Below are positions 22,070-31,982 of a DNA stretch of 64,000 bases, one piece after another. The DNA is taken from contig QCDR01000005.1 of NCBI GenBank assembly GCA_003278705.1, positions 18,794-82,793 of the forward strand, given 5' to 3'. Below the pieces are notes generated by a model. That model made no database searches. It saw nothing but the letters and a program-made list of their open reading frames with translations, and had not been told where the DNA came from. The position numbers were made by a program, and so were the translations under genes. Numbering within the stretch: position 1 is the first letter of the stretch; every line of letters begins with the position of its first letter. The stretch is from Prochlorococcus sp. AG-355-J23. GTDB taxonomy: Bacteria; Cyanobacteriota; Cyanobacteriia; PCC-6307; Cyanobiaceae.

Positions 22070-23479
22070 TTAATTATTTTTTTCATTTAAAATTGACCAG
22101 AAATTATGACAATCACCAGCTCCCATATTCAAAATTAAATCCCCTTTTTGAGTTAATTCGTAGAAATTCTTTGTAACTTCATAATAATTATTTATGTAAC
22201 TAACATTTTTATTTTTTTTATAAATCAAATCTGTAATAATTTTAGAAGTAATTTTGTCTTCGTTTCCTTCTCCTGCTCCATAAATACTTGTTACATAAAT
22301 AACATCTGCTTTTGATAATTCTTCAGCGAATTCTTTATTAAATTGCTTTACTCGAGAATATCTATGAGGTTGAAATAAAGCAACTAATCTATTTTTTTGA
22401 AATTCATTATTATTTTTTTGCTTAATAAATAATCTTCCTAATTTAATCGTCTCTTTTATTTCGTTTGGGTGATGAGCGTAATCATCATATAAACTTCTTT
22501 CATCTATTTGGCCTCTAAATTCAAATCTTTTTTTTGGCAGTTTCAAATATTTTAAATTTTTCTTAATTTCTATAAAATCTACTCCTATCATTCTGGAAGC
22601 TGCTATTGCTGCGGTGATATTGGATAGATTGTGTAGTCCTGGAATTGGAATATTTAAATTACTGATAAAATTTCCATTTTCATAATATTCTCCAATTGTA
22701 TACTTTGAATTAATTTCAGTCGGGATTATTGCATATGCTACGTTTTTAGCCGTAGAGTTTGACCACTTACAATTAGAATAAAAATTTTTTCTTGAGTTTT
22801 CACAATCAAAATTAAGTAATAATTTTTTAGAGTTTTTAGCGAAACTTTTAAAAGAAGATATGACTTCACTTAAATTAGAAAAGTGATCGCAATGATCAAA
22901 ATCAATGTTATTGATTATTCCAATATCAGATTTATATCTGTCAATAGTCCCATCAGATTCATCAACTTCAGCTACTAAGTATTTTGTATTTTCTAGATGA
23001 CAATTAGAGTTGTAAATAGGAATTATTCCTCCAGTTATTGAAGAAGAATTACGCGTGCATAACTCAAGTATTGTAGAAAGAAATGTACTAGTTGATGTTT
23101 TTCCGTGGCTGCCTGCTATCGCCAATGCGGTATAAGTGCGCATTAGCATTGCAAGTATCTCTGAACGATGTTTTATTGATAAATTTTTTTCTTTGCAATA
23201 CGAAAATTCTTCATTTTCTGGCTTGATCGCGGAGCTTACAACAAAATTAATCAATCTGTTGGTAAATTTTGAAGTAACAAATTCAATATTTTGTCGAACT
23301 TGAGAAGTAAAGATTACTGCGCCTAGGTTCTCCAATTTATTAGTTTCATCGTTTTTAACTAAATCAGATCCTGAAACTGAACAACCTTTTTTAAGTAAAC
23401 CTATTGCTAATGCTGACATCCCAATACCTCCGATCCCAATAAAATGGAAATGACTTTTCAAAAGTAATTTTTTATCCAA
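22070..23479 (-). CDS. murC: UDP-N-acetylmuramate-L-alanine ligase
   Basis: 469 residues of the Mur ligase family: Rossmann motif FIGIGGIGMSALAIGLL at the N-terminus, ATP loop AIAGSHGKTSTSTFLS, the central VAEVDESDGT motif and C-terminal YDDYAHHPNEIK. It adds L-alanine to UDP-MurNAc. First gene of the leftward mur pair; divergent from gap2 across a 192-base intergenic region. Confidence 0.96.
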   Translation of the reverse strand: MDKKLLLKSHFHFIGIGGIGMSALAIGLLKKGCSVSGSDLVKNDETNKLENLGAVIFTSQVRQNIEFVTSKFTNRLINFVVSSAIKPENEEFSYCKEKNLSIKHRSEILAMLMRTYTALAIAGSHGKTSTSTFLSTILELCTRNSSSITGGIIPIYNSNCHLENTKYLVAEVDESDGTIDRYKSDIGIINNIDFDHCDHFSNLSEVISSFKSFAKNSKKLLLNFDCENSRKNFYSNCKWSNSTAKNVAYAIIPTEINSKYTIGEYYENGNFISNLNIPIPGLHNLSNITAAIAASRMIGVDFIEIKKNLKYLKLPKKRFEFRGQIDERSLYDDYAHHPNEIKETIKLGRLFIKQKNNNEFQKNRLVALFQPHRYSRVKQFNKEFAEELSKADVIYVTSIYGAGEGNEDKITSKIITDLIYKKNKNVSYINNYYEVTKNFYELTQKGDLILNMGAGDCHNFWSILNEKNN

Positions 23480-23629
23480 TGTTTATCTTTTACTTAAATC
23501 AAAATAACTTCTAGGTAAAATTTTGCTATTTTTTCTTAAAAAAAATGTTTTTTTTTCTTGAATTAATACAAAACTAGACTTATTTGCTTAATAAATCAAA
23601 AAAACCTTACGTTATTGCACAAAATTCAG

Positions 23630-23635
23630 TATGAT
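23630..23635 (+). promoter_or_regulatory. Candidate -10 box for gap2
   Basis: TATGAT lies 36 bases before the gap2 start in the 192-base gap between the divergent murC and gap2. No convincing -35 is seen, as is common in this genus. Assigned by pattern only. Confidence 0.3.
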
Positions 23636-23671
23636 CAGCAACTTAGGTTAATCATTTAGAAATTATTAGTT

Positions 23672-24694
23672 ATGACTTTGCGTGTTGCAATTAACGGCTT
23701 TGGCAGAATTGGTCGAAACTTTATGCGTTGTTGGCTTAGTAGAGGGGCTTACACCAATATTGAAGTGGTCGGAATTAACGTTACCTCAGATCCTAAGACT
23801 AATGCTCATTTATTAAAATACGACTCAGTCCTTGGTCAACTTGATGGTGTTGATATTCAATATACTGATGATACTTTTGTAATTAATAACAAAACAATTA
23901 AATGTTTCTCAGATAGAAACCCAATGAATCTCCCTTGGAAAGACTGGGGTGTAGATTTGGTTATTGAATCTACTGGAGTATTTAATACAGACGTAGGTGC
24001 AAGTAAGCACTTAGAGGTAGGAGCAAAAAAAGTTATCTTAACTGCACCTGGTAAAGGGGATGGCGTTGGTACTTATGTAGTTGGAGTTAATGCTGATAAA
24101 TATAAACATAAAGATTACGATATTTTGAGTAATGCTAGTTGTACAACCAATTGTTTAGCTCCAGTAGTCAAAGTTTTAGATCAAACTTTTGGGATTAATA
24201 AAGGTTTGATGACTACAATACATAGTTATACAGGTGATCAAAGAATTTTAGATAATAGTCATAGAGATCTAAGAAGGGCTAGAGCCGCTGCTACAAATAT
24301 CGTTCCTACTTCTACAGGAGCTGCAAAAGCAGTCGCACTTGTATACCCAGAAATGAAAGGCAAATTAACTGGAATTGCAATGAGAGTTCCAACTCCTAAC
24401 GTTTCAGCAGTAGATTTTGTTTTTGAATCTTCTAAATCTGTCACAGCTGAAGAAGTCAATAATGCCCTCAAGGAAGCATCTCTAAGTACAATGAAAGGCA
24501 TTATTAAGTATGGAGATGAACCATTAGTGTCAAGCGATTATGCAGGTACCAATGAATCATCAATTGTAGATAGTGATCTTACTATGTGTATCGGAGATAA
24601 CCTTGTAAAGGTGCTTGCATGGTACGACAATGAGTGGGGTTATAGTCAGAGAGTTGTAGATTTAGCAGAGATTGTTGCTAAAAATTGGGAGTAA
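23672..24694 (+). CDS. gap2: Glyceraldehyde-3-phosphate dehydrogenase, Calvin-cycle type
   Basis: 340 residues with [15 protein letters not shown] at the N-terminus, catalytic Cys157 in [12 protein letters not shown], and [14 protein letters not shown] near the C-terminus. At the position where NAD-specific enzymes carry an Asp after the second strand, this protein has Val37 (GINVTSDP), consistent with acceptance of NADPH. Gap2 reduces 1,3-bisphosphoglycerate in the Calvin cycle and is CP12-regulated in other cyanobacteria. The stop abuts the convergent thiL stop. Confidence 0.95.
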   Translation: MTLRVAINGFGRIGRNFMRCWLSRGAYTNIEVVGINVTSDPKTNAHLLKYDSVLGQLDGVDIQYTDDTFVINNKTIKCFSDRNPMNLPWKDWGVDLVIESTGVFNTDVGASKHLEVGAKKVILTAPGKGDGVGTYVVGVNADKYKHKDYDILSNASCTTNCLAPVVKVLDQTFGINKGLMTTIHSYTGDQRILDNSHRDLRRARAAATNIVPTSTGAAKAVALVYPEMKGKLTGIAMRVPTPNVSAVDFVFESSKSVTAEEVNNALKEASLSTMKGIIKYGDEPLVSSDYAGTNESSIVDSDLTMCIGDNLVKVLAWYDNEWGYSQRVVDLAEIVAKNWE

Positions 24695-25681
24695 TTAAAA
24701 GTGTTTGAAAGGTGTGTTGTTAAATAATTTGTTTTTTTTATAATCTTTGAATTCTATTGATGGTTCACCATCAGTAAAAAAACCAATTTCGTTAATATTT
24801 TTATCAAGTTTAGATAAATTTTCTGCCCATTTTTTGGGCAATGAGAAAACTAATTCATAATCTTCTCCTCCAAAAAAATAGTATTCGTCCCATTTATCTC
24901 CTTTAGGCCAATCCTTATCTTTAGGTATTTTTTCATAGTTTATGATCGCTTTGCAGTTGCTAGCTATTGCTAAATCTTCTAAGGCTTGAAATAGGCCATC
25001 ACTGCTATCAGTACATCCTATTCTCGTTATATTTTTATTGGAGCGAGTTTTGAGGAGATTATTTAGAAAATCCGGGTAAACTCTAGGGCGACAAAAATGT
25101 TCAATAGACTTAATGATTAATCTTTCATTAAGAGAAAATTCATTATCGAAATTAATTTTATTTTGTATCAAAAATCCCAGTTTGCTAAGACCATGAATTC
25201 CTGTAGTTAAGATTATATCTCCTGGTTTACATGCGTTTCTTCTTAATTCAAGCTCACCTTGAATTCCAAAGGCCGTAATTGAAATGATTTTTTCATTCCC
25301 CTTTGAGCAGTCTCCCCCTAGAATCAATCCGCCATATTCTTTTAATGCTTTATTTATTCCTTTGTATACTTCTTCAACCCAAATCCACTCAGTTCGAGCA
25401 GGTAGAACTAGGCTTACTGTAATACCAATAGTTTTCTTGCTTCCACTAGAAGATAAGTCAGAGATGTTGCTTACAACTGCTTTCCACCCAAGGTCTTGAG
25501 GACAAATACTAATGTCATTGAAATGAACATTTTCTACTAAAGAATCAGTATTAACAAGTAAATTTTCATTTTTAGTTTTGATTAAAGCGCAATCATCTGA
25601 AACTTGATTTTTAGGCATAAATTTTCCTAGCCTATTTATTAATTCTTTTTCCCCTATATCTTCTAATATTTCTTTATGCAT
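24695..25681 (-). CDS. thiL: Thiamine-monophosphate kinase
   Basis: 328 residues of the PurM/AIRS-like ATP-binding family. Motifs are SDDCALIKTKNE, VNTDSLVENVHFN near the Mg/ATP site, GLILGGDCSKGN, and GCTDSSDGLFQAL. It phosphorylates TMP to the cofactor TPP. The first 8 bases overlap the end of the upstream cyclophilin gene. thiO occurs at 50.5 kb, a second thiamine gene in the window. Confidence 0.93.
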   Translation of the reverse strand: MHKEILEDIGEKELINRLGKFMPKNQVSDDCALIKTKNENLLVNTDSLVENVHFNDISICPQDLGWKAVVSNISDLSSSGSKKTIGITVSLVLPARTEWIWVEEVYKGINKALKEYGGLILGGDCSKGNEKIISITAFGIQGELELRRNACKPGDIILTTGIHGLSKLGFLIQNKINFDNEFSLNERLIIKSIEHFCRPRVYPDFLNNLLKTRSNKNITRIGCTDSSDGLFQALEDLAIASNCKAIINYEKIPKDKDWPKGDKWDEYYFFGGEDYELVFSLPKKWAENLSKLDKNINEIGFFTDGEPSIEFKDYKKNKLFNNTPFKHF

Positions 25682-26765
25682 TTAATTTGAGGTTTTCAAT
25701 CCCTTCTAAAACATCAATCGAAATTATTGTGTCATCTTTAGTAAGCTCTTCTAATACATCAAATCCATCTACAACGTAACCAAAGGCAGCATTCCTTCCG
25801 TCAATTAAATTGCGGCCCGCTGGATTTAATTCTGCTTCATATAAAAAGAAGAAAAATTGCGATGATCCATCATCAACTGCGGCATTCGAATGGGACCATC
25901 CTAGAGTTCCAAGTGTTGCAAAAGGTAATGTTGGTGTCTCTGTGTAAAGACCTAAATCTTCAAAAGTTTGATTGTAAAAAGTATCTTGTTCATCAGGAAT
26001 TCTTATTTCTAAGGGAACGTGACGTTCTTCGTTTGTTTCAGGATCTATGTACCCAATATCATCACCAATTGGATCACCTGTTTGCAGTACAAAAAATTCT
26101 TCTGCTCTGTTAATGGGTAAATCTTTGTAGAAGTTTTTTGAAGATAAATCTATAAATGCTCCTGCTGTAAGTGGGGCGTTAAATCCATCCACAATTGCTT
26201 GCATATCTCCTTTGGAGGTTTTTATATTGACTTTTGCTCTGCCTAGTAATCTTGGTAAATTATCAAATTCCTGGGGAATAGAGTATGGAAATTCTTTTGG
26301 TAAAAAATATTCTTCTAATCCACCTATTTTATCTAAAGCATTTCTTCGAGTGGCTATAAACGAGTATTTATCCTTAGATTTAGAGTAATCTTGAAGGCTA
26401 TCAAAATTTTCTTTGAGTTCTAAAAATGTTTTTTCAGCAATCTTCTTTTTATCTTTTGGTAATTCTTGAATAATTTTACTTTGGTATTTTTTCAGCAAAG
26501 ATTGACATTTTGTAACAGTTTTCGTAAGAGCGGGCCATCTTCCTCCTCTTACAAGGTCACTAGTTTCTTCCAATTTGTGTTGAATTTCTTGTAACTCAAC
26601 TTGCTTGATAGGGAGTGCGTTTCTGAGGATTGCATTAGGGTCTTTTACTGCATTTCCAGTAGGTAAATCAGCTAATACTTGAATAGGTTTTAAAAGAAAA
26701 AACTGTAAAATTACAATTGATATAATTAAGAAAAGTTTGTTCTGATTTGATAAGAATTTTTGCAT
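25674..26765 (-). CDS. Cyclophilin-type peptidyl-prolyl isomerase with helical N-domain, probably exported
   Basis: 363 residues. A leader at about 12-32 (LFLIISIVILQFFLL) ends near VLADLP. Residues about 35-165 are helical and PsbQ-like in pattern (LEETSDLVRGGRWPALTKTV). From about residue 170 there is a diverged cyclophilin barrel (VDGFNAPLTAGAFIDLSSKN, GRNAAFGYVVDGFDVLEELT). This two-part layout matches the thylakoid-lumen cyclophilin TLP38/CYP38 family, known in plants for photosystem II assembly. Function here is by analogy. Confidence 0.88.
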   Translation of the reverse strand: MQKFLSNQNKLFLIISIVILQFFLLKPIQVLADLPTGNAVKDPNAILRNALPIKQVELQEIQHKLEETSDLVRGGRWPALTKTVTKCQSLLKKYQSKIIQELPKDKKKIAEKTFLELKENFDSLQDYSKSKDKYSFIATRRNALDKIGGLEEYFLPKEFPYSIPQEFDNLPRLLGRAKVNIKTSKGDMQAIVDGFNAPLTAGAFIDLSSKNFYKDLPINRAEEFFVLQTGDPIGDDIGYIDPETNEERHVPLEIRIPDEQDTFYNQTFEDLGLYTETPTLPFATLGTLGWSHSNAAVDDGSSQFFFFLYEAELNPAGRNLIDGRNAAFGYVVDGFDVLEELTKDDTIISIDVLEGIENLKLNA

Positions 26766-26809
26766 AGCACTCTTGCAGGTTTATGATCCTTGGGGGATGT
26801 AATACAGGA

Positions 26810-27370
26810 ATGATTTCCAGTAACGATTTTCGCACAGGTACCACCATCGAATTGGATGGACAAGTTTGGCGTGTTGTAGAATTTCTACATGTCAAGCCTG
26901 GTAAGGGTTCTGCTTTCGTACGAACAAAATTAAAATCAGTTCAAAGCGGCAACGTTGTTGAAAAAACTTTTCGAGCCGGAGAATCAGTACAGCAGGCTAT
27001 CCTTGAGAAGTCTAACCTGCAGCATACTTATGTGGAGTCTGGTGATTATGTTTTTATGGACATGACAAGTTTTGAAGAGACAAGACTCACTTCTGAACAA
27101 ATAGGTAAAGGCGCAAAGTATTTGAAAGAGGGAATGGAGGTTAATGTAATTTTCCATAATGGTAAAGTTTTAGAAGTAGACCTTCCAATATCTATTACTT
27201 TGAAAGTTACAGAGACTGATCCAGGAGTTAAAGGTGACACTGCTAGTGGGGGCACGAAACCAGCTATTCTTGAAACAGGTGCTCAAGTTATGGTTCCTTT
27301 ATTTATTTCTGTAGGAGAAATGATTAAAGTTGATACTCGAAATGACACTTATCTTGGACGTGAAAATTAA
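26810..27370 (+). CDS. efp: Elongation factor P
   Basis: 186 residues from ATG 26810 ([11 protein letters not shown]), the canonical EF-P start; an in-frame upstream ATG at 26783 would add nine atypical residues. The loop [16 protein letters not shown] carries the usual Lys in domain I, and the C-terminus has [14 protein letters not shown] relieves ribosome stalling at polyprolines. Its TAA overlaps the accB ATG (TAATG), indicating coupled translation. Confidence 0.96.
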   Translation: MISSNDFRTGTTIELDGQVWRVVEFLHVKPGKGSAFVRTKLKSVQSGNVVEKTFRAGESVQQAILEKSNLQHTYVESGDYVFMDMTSFEETRLTSEQIGKGAKYLKEGMEVNVIFHNGKVLEVDLPISITLKVTETDPGVKGDTASGGTKPAILETGAQVMVPLFISVGEMIKVDTRNDTYLGREN

Positions 27371-27876
27371 TGGCTATGAAATTAGATCATGATGACTTAG
27401 ATCGCTTAATAGAGAAAATCTCTACAAGTGATATACAAGAGTTCTCGCTAGAGGGAGAAGATTTTAAACTCGAAATAAAAAGGAATTTATCTGATCAAAG
27501 CCAAGTTACTAAAAATTTAGTTTCTAATAATGCATTTGATAAGCAAACAATTGCTAATCAAAAAACTATTAATGATAATATCCCAATTGTCAGTGAGCCA
27601 GAAGCTCCACAGGTAGCACCTCCAGGGAGTTCTGACCTAACTGAAATTACTTCCCCTATGGTTGGGACATTTTATAGGGCTGCAGCGCCTGGCGAGGAGC
27701 CATTTGTCGAAGTTGGAAATACCGTTAAGGTTGGTCAAACTATTTGTATTTTAGAAGCAATGAAGTTAATGAATGAAATTGAATCTGAATTTAATGCTGA
27801 AATAGTAGAGATTCTCGTAGAAAATGGAACACCAGTTGAATTTGGTCAAGTTTTAATGCGTATTAAGCTGTCTTGA
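27370..27876 (+). CDS. accB: Biotin carboxyl carrier protein of acetyl-CoA carboxylase
   Basis: 168 residues. The C-terminal biotinyl domain contains CILEAMKLMNEIESEF with biotin attachment Lys132, preceded by SPMVGTFYRAAAPGEEPFVE. A Pro/Ala linker (EPEAPQVAPPG) separates it from the N-terminal helical part. It shares a TAATG junction with efp, an arrangement conserved across cyanobacteria. The 3' end overlaps pdxA, on the opposite strand, by 24 bases. Confidence 0.96.
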   Translation: MAMKLDHDDLDRLIEKISTSDIQEFSLEGEDFKLEIKRNLSDQSQVTKNLVSNNAFDKQTIANQKTINDNIPIVSEPEAPQVAPPGSSDLTEITSPMVGTFYRAAAPGEEPFVEVGNTVKVGQTICILEAMKLMNEIESEFNAEIVEILVENGTPVEFGQVLMRIKLS

Positions 27877-28887
27877 CTTGTTAGTCATTTCTATAGCAGC
27901 TTTTATAGCCTCAATCATGCTCTGTGATTGTGCAATGCCTTTGCCAACAATATCAAATCCCGTTCCATGATCTGGAGATGTTCTTATAAAAGGTAATCCG
28001 ATTGTGGTATTAACTGAGTAATTAAGAGCTATCACTTTCATTGGTATTAAACCTTGATCATGATACATAGCAAGAATGCCATCGTGCTTATCAGCATTAT
28101 TTTCACTCCAGGCTTTTACGGAAGAATTCCAACAACTATCTGGAGATAAAGGGCCTAATAATCTAATATCTTTATTTTTCTCATTCCACGTAATTAGTGC
28201 ATCATTTAGCCAATCCTTTTCTTCATGACCTAAAATACCCTCTTCGCCGGCATGAGGGTTTAATCCTGCAACTTTTAAAGTAGGTTTATCAGTATAGTAA
28301 TTACAAAAATCTTTGAAAAGATCCAATTTAGAGTGAATTAATTCTGTAGTTAATTTCTTGGGAACTTCAGAAAGGGATATGTGAGTTGTAGCTAGTAAAG
28401 TATTAAATCTCCAACCCGTAATTGGTGATTTTGCTGTAAATAACATTCCAATGTTTTTTACTTCACATGCTTTTGCTAGTACTTCAGTTTGACCAGAAAA
28501 GTAATGACCTGCTAGGGACCATGATTTCTTGCAAATTGGTCCAGTTACAAGTGCTGAATTGGGAGATTGTTTTACAATATCTATTGCTTTTCTTAAATAT
28601 TGGAAACTTGAATTACCGTAACTTGATTGAGTGTCATTATCTGATGAAGAAATTTCTAGATCATGTATCTTTAAATTTTTAGGATTTGCAATGTTTTCTA
28701 ATCCTAAGGATCTAAGGTGTCTATACGTATTTTGTAGATTTTTTTTTGATCCAACTAATATATAGTCAATATTTTCTGGTATCTCATTAGAACAAAGTGC
28801 TTTTAAGATTACTTCAGGTCCAATACCTGACTCATCTCCGACGCTTAATACTACCTTCAATATTTTATTTGTATTTTGAAAATTCAT
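27853..28887 (-). CDS. pdxA: 4-hydroxythreonine-4-phosphate dehydrogenase
   Basis: 344 residues with GDESGIGPEVILKAL, the metal/substrate region TGPICKKSWSLAGHYFSGQTE, and C-terminal AMYHDQGLIPMKV and RTSPDHGTGFDIVGKG. It acts in the DXP-dependent pyridoxal phosphate pathway. An epimerase-like gene lies 22 bases upstream on the same strand. Confidence 0.95.
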   Translation of the reverse strand: MNFQNTNKILKVVLSVGDESGIGPEVILKALCSNEIPENIDYILVGSKKNLQNTYRHLRSLGLENIANPKNLKIHDLEISSSDNDTQSSYGNSSFQYLRKAIDIVKQSPNSALVTGPICKKSWSLAGHYFSGQTEVLAKACEVKNIGMLFTAKSPITGWRFNTLLATTHISLSEVPKKLTTELIHSKLDLFKDFCNYYTDKPTLKVAGLNPHAGEEGILGHEEKDWLNDALITWNEKNKDIRLLGPLSPDSCWNSSVKAWSENNADKHDGILAMYHDQGLIPMKVIALNYSVNTTIGLPFIRTSPDHGTGFDIVGKGIAQSQSMIEAIKAAIEMTNKSRQLNTH

Positions 28888-28909
28888 AAAAAGTTTTTAA
28901 GTTTATTTT

Positions 28910-29788
28910 TTAACTATTCAGATAGCAATTTTTCAAGCCTATTTTATAATTTTTATAAATCAGTTTATATCCGAGTGTTTCGCATAAAAGTTTGTTAGAA
29001 ATTCTTCTATTTTCCATCCAAAAAGATTGAGCGATAGGTGATAATTCATCTTTTGCATCCTCAAATAATATTGGCTTTGGCATTGTTAAACCAAGTAAAT
29101 CGTAACAATACTGAATAACTTCTATCTGAGAACATGGTTCATCATCAGCAATATTAATGATTTGGTGAAACTTTAAACAATTTTTATTTTGTAATAAATA
29201 AATAATCGCATGTGTAATATCAGCAACATGAACTCTTGAAAATACTTGAGCTTTTTTTGAGATAACTCGAATTTTTTGATTTTTGATTGCTTCAAACGTG
29301 GATCTTCCAGGTCCATATATTCCAGGTAATCTAAAAATTTGCACGGGCAAACTGGAATCAATCCATTTTTTTTCGCAATTTAATCTATTATGACTTCTTT
29401 TTTGAAAAGGATTAGGCTGATCTATCTCAGAAACCCAACCACCTTCAGTGTTTCCATAAACTCCCGTGGTAGATAAGTATCCAACCCATTCAAGGGATAA
29501 ATCTTTTAGTTTATTTTGAAGTCTTTTTAATACAGGATCATTACCATTTTTGTCAGGAGGTATGCAACTAAGAACATGCGTGACTCCATCAAAAATTTCT
29601 TCATTAGGAATCATATTGTTTTCACTGTTGAAAATAAAACTATTTGGATCTTTGCTTGCAGATCTTGAGCTTGTTAAAACAGTGCAACCGAATTTTCTAA
29701 TAGTGTTTGCAAAAAAACTACCGCTGAAACCACATCCCAAGATTAAAAATTTATTTTTTTTTCCGAGTAAACTTGCAGGTTTTTTCAT
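28910..29788 (-). CDS. NAD(P)-dependent epimerase/dehydratase family protein
   Basis: 292 residues of an extended SDR. The Rossmann glycine motif is LGCGFSGSFFA near residues 18-28; YLSTTGVYGNTEGGWVSE contains the catalytic-type Ser/Tyr region, and FRLPGIYGPGRS follows. Family members include YeeZ-like proteins of unknown substrate. It precedes pdxA on the same strand; a functional link is not evident. Confidence 0.85.
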   Translation of the reverse strand: MKKPASLLGKKNKFLILGCGFSGSFFANTIRKFGCTVLTSSRSASKDPNSFIFNSENNMIPNEEIFDGVTHVLSCIPPDKNGNDPVLKRLQNKLKDLSLEWVGYLSTTGVYGNTEGGWVSEIDQPNPFQKRSHNRLNCEKKWIDSSLPVQIFRLPGIYGPGRSTFEAIKNQKIRVISKKAQVFSRVHVADITHAIIYLLQNKNCLKFHQIINIADDEPCSQIEVIQYCYDLLGLTMPKPILFEDAKDELSPIAQSFWMENRRISNKLLCETLGYKLIYKNYKIGLKNCYLNS

Positions 29789-29823
29789 GCTAGACTAAAT
29801 TAGTACATATGTATTAATTGATT

Positions 29824-30051
29824 ATGAAGATAGCTCTTGAGCCCGATTTAAAATCAAAAACTTTTCTTATTAGCAAAAATTACCCCCGTCTTGTAGATAA
29901 AGAAGAAAGTTTCGTTTATTTTAAATTCTACCAAAAGTTATTTGTCTTTCTTATTTCATTTTCGACAATTTTAATATTCCCAGAATCACCAAGAGAATTG
30001 GAAAAAATATGTAAGAGTTTTAACTCTATAAAAGTATGTAATGTTTGGTAG
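29824..30051 (+). CDS. Small hypothetical protein
   Basis: 75 residues from ATG 29824 (MKIALEPDLKSK); a TTG two codons upstream is an alternative start. There is one hydrophobic stretch (LFVFLISFSTILIFP) near the middle, then a Cys-containing tail. The stop abuts the convergent HNH gene exactly. I do not recognise the family; support is the open frame filling an otherwise empty gap and a plausible composition. Confidence 0.55.
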   Translation: MKIALEPDLKSKTFLISKNYPRLVDKEESFVYFKFYQKLFVFLISFSTILIFPESPRELEKICKSFNSIKVCNVW

Positions 30052-30453
30052 TCAAGCTGCTTTATATTCTGAGGCATCTTTTATATAATTTTTATTTTTT
30101 ATCTTAAAATTAGGATTAGCCCATTGTAGTAATCTAATAGCTAATCTTAAATCTCCTTCTAACCAAGCTCTTATAGCCATTGCTCTTCGAGGATCATAAA
30201 ATTTTTGTCTTCTATACCAATACAAAGCATTTTCATCTGATTTATCCCCATTACAGGAAAGACAGGCAGGGACGCAGTTTTCTGTTGTACTTAAGCCTCC
30301 TTGGCTTTGTGGTATTACATGGTCAATAGATTCAGATGGTTTTCCGCAATATATACAACTTTTTCCTGTAAATTTATGAATAGACTTCCGCCATTGTCTA
30401 AATCTGAACTTAGGACATAAATCCTCTAAAAACACCGCATCATTAATATGCAT
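30052..30453 (-). CDS. HNH endonuclease domain protein
   Basis: 133 residues with a compact HNH domain: zinc pair Cys33/Cys36 (CIYCGKPS), SIDHVIPQSQGG with the catalytic His45, then ENCVPACLSCNGDKSDEN with the second zinc pair Cys64/Cys67. The C-terminal half is rich in Trp, Arg and Lys. Proteins of this form are found as single genes in most cyanobacteria, with no demonstrated substrate. No mobile-element boundary is visible around it. Confidence 0.88.
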   Translation of the reverse strand: MHINDAVFLEDLCPKFRFRQWRKSIHKFTGKSCIYCGKPSESIDHVIPQSQGGLSTTENCVPACLSCNGDKSDENALYWYRRQKFYDPRRAMAIRAWLEGDLRLAIRLLQWANPNFKIKNKNYIKDASEYKAA

Positions 30454-30616
30454 TCAGAATATTTAGTTAAATAAATAATGGCTTGAATATATTAAAAGTC
30501 AATATTTATTTTTGCTTTTTAGCCTAAATTTGCCAGTAAAATGTGATTTAGTGTTTTTAGATACAAAATAAAATTAATTAAATTTGGCCAAAAGTATTAT
30601 CTGTCTGAAACCTCAA

Positions 30617-31081
30617 TTAGTAACTATATCTATCAAGTGTTTCATCAGTAAAGTTTTCAGAAATTTCCTCATTAGCTTCTTCTAATTCTTTTTCTAATTT
30701 TTTTCTTTTATTTTCTCTATCTTTTGCTTCTTTTTCTTTTCTTTCTTCTTCTTTTTCTAAATCTCGAATTAGTTTTCTATTTGGATGCAGATTATCTAAA
30801 TATTCAACGCAATAACTAAATTTTTCTCTTTCTCTTATAACTGTTTCAGTAATTTGCGCTGCTGCATTTTTAGGTGAAACTTTGAATAATCCCCCCTTTT
30901 GTTTTTTAATATATGTGTAAGCTGCATCCCAACTACTCTCATGGTCATTTCCACCATCTCTCATAGTACAAAAAATTTCTGCTCCAAATGAACTTGCATT
31001 GACTCTTGGCGTAGTAAGGGTTAGAGGAGCGAAAATTCCCAACGCTAATGGTATTAGTTTTTTTTTCTTTAATCTTTGCAT
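30617..31081 (-). CDS. Exported hypothetical protein with charged coiled coil
   Basis: 154 residues. The first ~29 form a signal peptide: MQRLKKKKLIPLALGIFAPL then TTPRVNAS. A short conserved-looking part with two Cys (EIFCTMRDGGNDHESSWDAA, FSYCVEYLDNLHPN) precedes a highly charged coiled coil (EKEEERKEKEAKDRENKRKK). Possible thylakoid-lumen or periplasmic protein. No family recognised. Confidence 0.75.
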   Translation of the reverse strand: MQRLKKKKLIPLALGIFAPLTLTTPRVNASSFGAEIFCTMRDGGNDHESSWDAAYTYIKKQKGGLFKVSPKNAAAQITETVIREREKFSYCVEYLDNLHPNRKLIRDLEKEEERKEKEAKDRENKRKKLEKELEEANEEISENFTDETLDRYSY

Positions 31082-31137
31082 TAGGCTTTTATCTTCTATT
31101 TAAAAATATCTTTAATTGTCAATATGTCTATAGAAAT

Positions 31138-31659
31138 TTAAGATTTAATCACTCCAAATATATTCAAGCATTTCACAACTAAAGGAAGAATTAAGAGTAC
31201 AGTAATCAATCTTACAGCGTGTAAAGTCGCTACTGCAGGCCCTACTCCGTACTCTGACCCTACAAGACTCATTCCGCTAATTCCCCCTGGTGCAGCTCCT
31301 AGAATTGTTGTAATGATATCTATATTAAGTAATCTGCTTGTCCATAATCCAATTGCTAATCCAGTAATAACTAAAGTAAAAGTTATTAATATAGCTGGCC
31401 TCCATAAATTTTGAATATCAACTAATGAGTCTTTTGTTAAGGATGTACCAATGACTGTTCCAATTCCGATTTCTAAAATTGTCCTTGTTCCGATTGGCCA
31501 CTCAGCCATGTCGACTTTGCCACTTATGCTAAGTATGCTTGCGCCTATTAAAGCACCTGCTAGAGGAGCCGCAGGAATACCTGTTTTAAGAGCTAAAGCT
31601 CCAAAAATACAACCTGCAATAAGATAGTAGATTAGATTTATGTTAGGCATAAATTTCAA
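31138..31659 (-). CDS. AbrB-family membrane protein, half length
   Basis: 173 residues, almost entirely hydrophobic, with about five membrane spans. Motifs such as GIPAAPLAGALIGASILS, IGIGTVIGTSLT and LGAAPGGISGMSLVGSEYG match the AbrB/GltP-like family, whose full members are ~350 residues and are two such halves. This one is a stand-alone half, as in several picocyanobacteria. No transport substrate is established. Confidence 0.8.
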   Translation of the reverse strand: MKFMPNINLIYYLIAGCIFGALALKTGIPAAPLAGALIGASILSISGKVDMAEWPIGTRTILEIGIGTVIGTSLTKDSLVDIQNLWRPAILITFTLVITGLAIGLWTSRLLNIDIITTILGAAPGGISGMSLVGSEYGVGPAVATLHAVRLITVLLILPLVVKCLNIFGVIKS

Positions 31660-31783
31660 GGATGTTTGAACATAATATTAGAAAAATTTTTTTTTGTTTA
31701 AGTTTATAGTCAAATAATATTTTTAGTTTTCTCTCGTAATGTCCCCTTTTGTTGGCATAATATTAACTAAAGCATGATTTTTT

Positions 31784-31981
31784 ATGTCTCCACAAATTTC
31801 TTACAAAGATAATAAAAACCGCATAAAGAAAAAATTATCTTTTTTTGAGGGTGGTCACCAGCTCGAAAAATTAGAGTTTGCCCTTGCAATAGCTCAAACT
31901 AAAGGTGATGAAAAAAAATCAATCGTTCTTCGAAAAAAGATTGTTGAATTAGGTGGAAATGTTGAAGAGCCAGGTACTTAA
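31784..31981 (+). CDS. Small conserved hypothetical protein
   Basis: 65 residues, basic and helical (HQLEKLEFALAIAQTKGDEKK). Starts at ATG 31784 and stops one base before the convergent aminotransferase gene. I recognise no family; the frame, composition and tight packing support a real gene. Confidence 0.65.
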   Translation: MSPQISYKDNKNRIKKKLSFFEGGHQLEKLEFALAIAQTKGDEKKSIVLRKKIVELGGNVEEPGT

Positions 31982-31982
31982 C

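Noticed and set aside
26783-26809. Upstream extension of efp
   Set aside because: Nine extra residues precede the canonical [11 protein letters not shown] start.
30052-30453. HNH gene as part of a homing or mobile element
   Set aside because: No flanking repeats, intron or intein signs; single HNH genes are common in cyanobacteria.
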